Shown here one piece after another: positions 16,501 to 18,993 of a stretch of DNA of 18,993 nt (positions within the stretch are counted from its first letter, which is position 1; each line of letters begins with the position of its first letter). The notes under the pieces were generated by a model. The model saw nothing but the letters and a program-made list of their open reading frames with translations, did no database searches and was not told where the DNA came from. The translations under genes were made by a program, and so were the position numbers. The DNA comes from DATGQT01 sp033720695. Lineage in GTDB: Bacteria > Bacteroidota > Rhodothermia > Rhodothermales > Rubricoccaceae. Location of the stretch: NCBI GenBank assembly GCA_033720695.1, contig JAWWCA010000047.1, positions 1-18,993 of the forward strand. The letters run 5' to 3'.

Positions 16501-18993
16501 CGGGACGGCCACCATCGAGGGGGGCGGCCCCGGGTCGGGCAGCGTGGATATCGTCAACGGGGCCACCGTGACGGTCGAGGCGGCCGCGACGGCGACGCTC
16601 TCGGGGGCCCAGGTCTTCTCCGATTCCGACGGGGGCACGTTCGTCAACGACGGCACCCTCCTCGTGGATACGGCAACGGACCCCATCACCGATCTGGGGG
16701 CGGACCTCCTCTTCGCCAACACCGGCACGCTTCGCGCCCTCGCAGGCGCTACGCTCCGCGTCGATGGCGCGGCGAACACGGGCCGGATCGAGGGCGAAGG
16801 GACCGTCGCCCCCAACGACCTCGCGCGGTTCTCCAACACCGGCGTCGTCGCGCCGGGGCTCAACCCGGGGCCGGGCTCGCTCAGCGCGGGCGGCGCTGGA
16901 TTTTCCTTCGAGACGGAGGCCGCGTTCGAGGTGGAGCTGGGGGGGACCACGCCCGGGACCGAGCACGACCAGTTCCTCGTGCCGGGGGCAGCCGAGCTTG
17001 CCGGGATCCTCGCGGTCGCGCTCGAAGACGGATACACGCCGTCGGTGGGCGACCAGTACAGCGTCCTCCTCTACGAGGGGCGCACCGGCACGTTCGCGGA
17101 GTGCGTGGGGTGCGACCTCGGCGGCGGCCTCACCCTCGTCCCGACCTACACCCCCACCGCCCTCGTCCTCATGGTCGAAGGCGATGGCGGGGGCGTGGAC
17201 TACACCTGGACCGGCGCGGGTGAGGACGGCCTGTGGTCGACGCCCGAGAACTGGAGCCCCCAGGGCGTCCCCGGACCCGAAGACACCGCCCGGCACCTCG
17301 GCACCGGCCAGCCCCCCATCACGCTCGACGTGACCGCGACCGTCGCGGGCTTCACCCTCGAAGGCGCGGGGCGGCTCGAGGGCACGAACGACCTCCTGGT
17401 CACCGGCGCCTTCGCCTGGCGCGACGAGGGCGCGTTCGCTGGCGGCGGCACCGTGACCGCGGAGGGGCCGGCCACCCTCGACCCCGACCGGCTCTTCCTC
17501 GAAGGGCGGGCCGTGGTCCTGGCCGGGCAAGCCTCCCTCGCGACCGACGGCGACGACGCGGACGAGGTCTTCATCAACACCGGCGGGACGCTCTCCGTCG
17601 GCGCCGGCGGGGCGCTCGACCTCGACGCGGGCGCGGGCCCGCTGCTCGTGGGTGGCAACGGCGGGTTGCTGCGTGTCGGGGACGGCGGCGAACTCCGGCT
17701 CCTCGGGGGGCAGGTGACGAGCACCATCGGCTTCCTCAACGACGGCCTGACGGTGGTGGAGGCCGACGGGTTTACGCTCGAGACCTCCAGCACCACGGGC
17801 GGGACCTTCGACATCGGCGCGGGCGCAGAGCTTGTGCTGGCCGGGGCCAACCACCTCCTCGACGGCGCCGTCACAGGTGCGGGGACGGTCCGGATGGCCG
17901 CGAGCGTGCTCTCGCTCACCCTCGACGCCGTGACGACGTTCGAGGCGGCGCTGGACGTCGAGACGGGGCAGCTCGTCGTGGTGCCGTCCGAGACGAACAG
18001 CCAGCTCCAGAACACGCTCAGCATCGGGGCCGACGCGCTCTACGACGTGCGGGTCGAGGGGAGCCTTCCCGGCACGGAGTACAGCCAGCTCGCGGTGGCG
18101 GACGCCGTGGCGCTCGACGGCACCCTCCGCGTGGCCTTCGGCGGCTACGTCCCGCCGGTCGGGGAGAGCTACACCGTCCTCACCTACACCGAGCGCACGG
18201 GCGTCTTCGCCGCGCTCGATGTCGGGTTCATCCCCGGCGGCCTGACCGTCGAGCCGACCTACACCCCCACGGCCCTCGTTCTCACGGTCGTGGACCCGGG
18301 CGGTGCCGTGAACTACACGTGGACCGGGGCAGGCGAGGACGGTCTGTGGTCGACGCCCGAGAACTGGGACCCCGTGGGCGTCCCCGGGCCCGAGGATACC
18401 GCGACGGTCGGGTTCGGCGCGCCGCAGCTCACGGCGCCCGTGACCGTGGCGGCCCTCACCCTGCTCGTCGAGGGCGGGCTCGACCTGAACGGGCAGGCCC
18501 TCACCATCTCCGGCGACTTCACGCACACCGGGCGGACGGTCTCCGGCGATGGCGACGTCTCGGTCGGAGGCCTGTTTACGTGGCGCTCGGGCCAGCTCCT
18601 CGGCGACGGGACCGTGACGGCCGCGGGCGGTGCGCTCCTCTCCGGCACCGCCCTCGGCCTCCGTGACCGAGCGCTCCGCCTCGAAGGCGCCTCCGTCTTC
18701 GGCGGGGAGGGCGCGAACACACGGCTGTTCCTCTCGGGGGCGGACCTCGTGATTGCGCCGGAGGCGACGCTCGACATCGACGACGCCGACGGGGCCTCCG
18801 TCCTCTTCGACCCGTCGGCGGGCGGCCCGAGCCGCGTCGTCAACGAAGGCGTCCTCCGCGTGACCGGAGGGCTCGTGGTGCTGGGCGGCTTCGACGACCC
18901 GCTGGGCGTCGGGCTCACCCTCGAGAGTAGCGGCGTCCTCGACCTCGCCTCGGGGACGCTCCGCCTCACCGGCGGGGGCACCAGCACCGGCGC
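10580..18993 (+). CDS. Giant secreted modular beta-repeat surface protein (3' end outside window)
   Basis: One frame stays open from ATG 10580 to the window edge, giving at least 2804 residues with no stop. A signal peptide (residues 1-23, ending ARA before Q24) favours this ATG over an in-frame GTG at 10565; an in-frame TGA lies at 10547. The rest is strongly acidic, Gly/Thr/Val-rich beta-repeat sequence, very poor in Lys and Cys. It divides into six modules. Each opens with a W-rich header (YTWTGAGEDxLW, ENWSPxGVPGPEDTA). The five complete ones end in a closing domain (TEYSQLAV, GYTPSVGExYSVLTY, PTALxLTV). Inside are nine copies of an LxWxxGxxxGxGxV unit and three autotransporter-strand-like units (TLRKTGAG). 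Similar headers and strand repeats occur in large autotransporter-like surface proteins, so a long beta-solenoid stalk or adhesin is the likely fold. The C-terminus, and with it any T9SS sorting signal, lies outside the window. Length, repeats and composition are seen; adhesion is inferred. Confidence 0.93.
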   Translation, partial: MRIWSVSALLLCSALAAAIPARAQPLTCTWLGGAGDDNWSNAENWDCGAVPGSTDTAILNGGPTAILDAPFVVGALFMQAGSVGGGSNLDVLGFFSWTGGTLGGTGRIRVLDDAEISSSGLVLSGRTLLLENVTTVFGNFRGEGATEESRSGSDLAIGSGGRLEIGVEGSLESTEGSFSITPLGADGTVGVLGGLTVFGFSDLAIGVPVEAFGPISIGSNSSLTVSGGGFSNASLTSDGTFAVEGGEWVSGGPYFGSGGTVRAAGGTLRVNLLTARDGQEPEGALTFEPALEVDGGTVLFETSTSLQNPLTVLSGGTLGGRAFVFANGALANAGTVAPGPGLFPDAPAIFSFEPGNFAFPFDSSARLAVELAGTTPGSEHDQFAVTGNVTLDGTLNVSLIRGFEPALGQAFDVLTYESATGTFAECVGCDLGGGLQLVPSYGPTALTLTVEAVGPQTYTWTGAGEDALWTTPGNWSPEGVPGLEDTAVIASGPSVTVGTDVVVGQLDLSGGGLEGVSSLTVVNTLNWSGGTIGNAQGVTAEDEATLSGLLALDESRLRFEGAAVFNAADGGPRLEVSGSSVLDVGSGAVLVLDADDQQQLVIVDVDGPQTTANVTVESGGTLRKTGAGSALLTDLRASFDGAVEVVEGQLVPGASGSGTGSESTFAGSLTLADGTAVVLTLDGYTRLTASLDASGTGTVQLTQGVLEMDGVTAFTPLLDVAGGTARVLTPSEVQGDVLLRGAGVNRGTLTGSGDLTIGGELFWQEGAEINGDVEGLASVFANGGATIQPQLLPITGRRLHLGASSTLSVPDANSGLISFRGGAELVVAEEATLDLDIGVNGLLTLQDGGGVGASPVLRVGGLVNAVGPGTVTSGIDLVVTGALDVQQGTLEQGGSVVNLGIVGGSGLLDLSGTTQLTNSGEIGPGLGGVAVFTILPDAIAGFPFDGNGSLGIGLEGTGAGEEFDVLDVQGPVSLDGALRVLLLSGFQPSLGDQFEVLTYTERQGTFAECVGCDLGGGLQLVPSYGPTALTLTVEAVGPQTYTWTGAGEDALWTTPENWSPVGVPGSEDAARHLGTGQPAIDLNVNATVAEFLLQGDGELAGTGDLTITNDLTWSDSGQFTGSGLVVSEGAATIEPDFLLVNERQVVLAGQTLVITDGLDGDEIFVFTGGGNPASLTVGTGGSLDVEASAGDLVIDGNGATLEIDPGGVLRLESGEAVIQSIALLNDGVVEVNTGATLGLGLGTVSINAGEFFVEGGAGLVLTGGTHFWQGAAVTGSGAVRVIENALRLELGSVTQFEASLDVEVGQFVVGSGESNSQLQNTLTIGSAVLFDVSVQGTTPGTEYSQLAVDDAVDLAGTLRVSFGGYTPSVGETYSVLTYTGRTGIFDELDVGFIQGGLDVDTTYTPTALILTVFDPNAPTEYTWTGADPDDDDWTTPGNWSPVGVPGPADSAIIAEGPLAVLTTDQAVNNLTISDGGIAGTGNLVVGGALSWSGTGRIEGDRTVQVTGDGSQITPDVLALDAGALVFDGTVSFSGTLKAGNRLELSGGATVVLFAPATVDVPDGEMLEILDADGAGFEVLQVGPGETLSKTGAGEVLFSGVNVVNGGFVAIAEGRLAFGVGGQGAMRGDPARLGEGGGSYAVAAGAELAFVSGTFFLSGAVSLTGDGDVSIEGGVLTLDGVTVVTPSVAVTGGRLDIAQASAFQGDLAIADTGVLGGGGALTLAGDLAWSGQGRIEGANPVTVAGALTVDPDDVVLSGRRLGVRGATNAIVVDGKDADRIGFENGAVLEVAAGATLAADVPVGQTLRIEDLDGGGTTDRIVASGTVRKTGVGGLTVTVRFENDGALSVFGGGLDLRGGGVSNGGTSTEVLPGVALGLDGDHALFGAYVGDGDVLVLGGTVLFDPSPVARGGTGFDTDLIVLGGTVTIPNTVPLGGDLLWLDGTLNGGGVLIASNGVTVSHADGQPTLDATDLRFAGTATIEGGGPGSGSVDIVNGATVTVEAAATATLSGAQVFSDSDGGTFVNDGTLLVDTATDPITDLGADLLFANTGTLRALAGATLRVDGAANTGRIEGEGTVAPNDLARFSNTGVVAPGLNPGPGSLSAGGAGFSFETEAAFEVELGGTTPGTEHDQFLVPGAAELAGILAVALEDGYTPSVGDQYSVLLYEGRTGTFAECVGCDLGGGLTLVPTYTPTALVLMVEGDGGGVDYTWTGAGEDGLWSTPENWSPQGVPGPEDTARHLGTGQPPITLDVTATVAGFTLEGAGRLEGTNDLLVTGAFAWRDEGAFAGGGTVTAEGPATLDPDRLFLEGRAVVLAGQASLATDGDDADEVFINTGGTLSVGAGGALDLDAGAGPLLVGGNGGLLRVGDGGELRLLGGQVTSTIGFLNDGLTVVEADGFTLETSSTTGGTFDIGAGAELVLAGANHLLDGAVTGAGTVRMAASVLSLTLDAVTTFEAALDVETGQLVVVPSETNSQLQNTLSIGADALYDVRVEGSLPGTEYSQLAVADAVALDGTLRVAFGGYVPPVGESYTVLTYTERTGVFAALDVGFIPGGLTVEPTYTPTALVLTVVDPGGAVNYTWTGAGEDGLWSTPENWDPVGVPGPEDTATVGFGAPQLTAPVTVAALTLLVEGGLDLNGQALTISGDFTHTGRTVSGDGDVSVGGLFTWRSGQLLGDGTVTAAGGALLSGTALGLRDRALRLEGASVFGGEGANTRLFLSGADLVIAPEATLDIDDADGASVLFDPSAGGPSRVVNEGVLRVTGGLVVLGGFDDPLGVGLTLESSGVLDLASGTLRLTGGGTSTG
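10658..11950 (+). repeat. Module M0 of the giant protein (431 residues)
   Basis: This module has a divergent header (CTWLGGAGDDNW, ENWDCGAVPGSTDTA) with two cysteines, C28 and C47, that the other headers lack; they may form a disulfide at the mature N-terminus. One W-G unit (FFSWTGGTLGGTG) lies near 10859. It ends with an A-type closing domain (11696-11944) carrying CVGCDLGGGL, with cysteines at residues 426 and 429. Confidence 0.8.
11841..11994 (+). repeat. Near-identical 154-bp DNA repeat, copy 1
   Basis: This stretch differs from 13590-13743 at one position by eye (T at 11866, C at 13615). It encodes the end of an A-type closing domain and the start of the next header. The offset is 1749 nt, exactly 583 codons. 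Confidence 0.85.
11951..13699 (+). repeat. Module M1 of the giant protein (583 residues)
   Basis: It opens with the header YTWTGAGEDALW and holds two W-G units (near 12154 and 12861) and one autotransporter-like unit (TLRKTGAGSALL, about 12440-12530). It ends in an A-type closing domain with CVGCDLGGGL (about 13439-13693). The 154 nt that join M0 to M1 and M1 to M2 are almost identical. The interior (about 12300-12600) is less GC-rich than the rest of the gene. Confidence 0.8.
13590..13743 (+). repeat. Near-identical 154-bp DNA repeat, copy 2
   Basis: This is the partner of 11841-11994, in the same orientation and frame. A related but diverged copy starts near 17090. The flanking coding sequence on both sides is much less similar, which suggests recent duplication, recombination or gene conversion confined to the module joint. 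Confidence 0.85.
13700..14839 (+). repeat. Module M2 of the giant protein (380 residues)
   Basis: The header is followed by ARHLGTGQPAIDLNVNATV. One W-G unit (DLTWSDSGQFTGSG) lies near 13906. SNSQLQNTL precedes a B-type closing domain (14579-14817, ELDVGFIQGGL) without cysteines. It aligns along its whole length with M4. Its DNA is unusual here: 14161-14220 has 32 G/C of 60, and it uses rare codons such as TTA at 14051. Confidence 0.8.
14840..17200 (+). repeat. Module M3 of the giant protein (787 residues, compound)
   Basis: This is the longest module. The header has an acidic variant (TWTGADPDDDDW). It contains three W-G units (near 15044, 15755 and 16383) and two autotransporter-like units (TLSKTGAG near 15330, TVRKTGVG near 16045). 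It ends in an A-type closing domain (16938-17184) with CVGCDLGGGL. Its internal duplication suggests that two or more modules fused after losing a closing domain and header. Confidence 0.78.
17201..18313 (+). repeat. Module M4 of the giant protein (371 residues)
   Basis: The header (YTWTGAGEDGLWSTPENW) is followed by ARHLGTGQPPITLDVTATV, then one W-G unit (FAWRDEGAFAGGG, near 17407), then TNSQLQNTL and a B-type closing domain (18053-18296, ALDVGFIPGGL). It matches M2 throughout, but its DNA is as GC-rich as the rest of the window (17641-17700 has 44 G/C of 60). Confidence 0.8.
18314..18993 (+). repeat. Module M5 of the giant protein (cut by the window edge)
   Basis: It begins with header YTWTGAGEDGLW and ENWDPVGVPGPEDTA and contains one W-G unit (LFTWRSGQLLGDG, near 18575) and an Asp-rich loop (LDIDDADGASVLF). 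The remainder lies outside the window, so its closing type is unknown. Confidence 0.75.

Noticed and set aside
14441..18526. A 1361-codon open frame on the minus strand opposite the giant gene
   Set aside because: Same reason: it is a mirror of repeat DNA in a GC-rich gene, with no signal peptide or known fold.
10580..18993. A CRISPR array or short tandem DNA repeats in the repeat-rich right half
   Set aside because: The repeats are long, diverged, protein-level modules with no constant short repeat and spacer pattern.
1..18993. tRNA, rRNA, insertion sequences or integrase genes
   Set aside because: No cloverleaf-like, rRNA-like, transposase-like or terminal inverted repeat sequence was recognised by eye on either strand.

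Overview
The window is a dense, very GC-rich bacterial segment (about 70% or more by eye) in which every supported gene lies on the + strand. The best guess for its source is a marine or halophilic member of the Rhodothermota/Bacteroidota branch (Rhodothermia, for example a Rubricoccaceae-like organism). This rests on a type IX secretion (T9SS) type A sorting domain at the C-terminus of the secreted protein ending at 9321, genes without convincing Shine-Dalgarno sites, TTG / TAnnTTTG-like promoter candidates, and acidic secreted proteins. The phylum is inferred; there is no rRNA or other marker gene here.

Layout. (1) 1-138 is the 3' end of an unidentified gene. (2) 400-4638 looks like a signalling operon: a GAF-class III nucleotide cyclase, a membrane-anchored Ser/Thr kinase with PEGA repeats outside the membrane, and a secreted TPR-CsgG-like-TPR protein. 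(3) After a 233-nt gap with a promoter-like element and a 12-bp palindrome comes a second group, 4872-10478: a TPR-CsgG-like-TPR lipoprotein related to the previous protein, a 1010-residue T9SS cargo with a nidogen-like domain and tandem Ig/cadherin-like domains, and a predicted outer-membrane beta-barrel. (4) From 10580 one reading frame stays open to the right edge (18993). It encodes at least 2804 residues of a giant secreted repeat protein made of six modules, the sixth cut by the edge. Each module opens with a W-rich header (YTWTGAGEDxLW ... ENWSPxGVPGPEDTA), continues in beta-strand-rich GGTL-type repeats, and, in the five complete ones, ends in a conserved closing domain. This giant gene is the most striking thing in the window.

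How the parts may work together (inference): the cyclase and the PEGA kinase would sense or signal envelope state. The two CsgG-like TPR proteins would act at the periplasmic and inner outer-membrane faces, by analogy with the CsgG/FlgO families. The beta-barrel, the T9SS cargo and the giant repeat protein would form an exported surface layer or adhesin system. The co-orientation and tight spacing of the six genes upstream of the giant gene support a shared role but do not prove it.

No tRNA, rRNA, CRISPR array, transposase or integrase was seen. The very long antisense reading frames here (one over 1400 codons) are by-products of GC-rich codon usage and are not annotated as genes.
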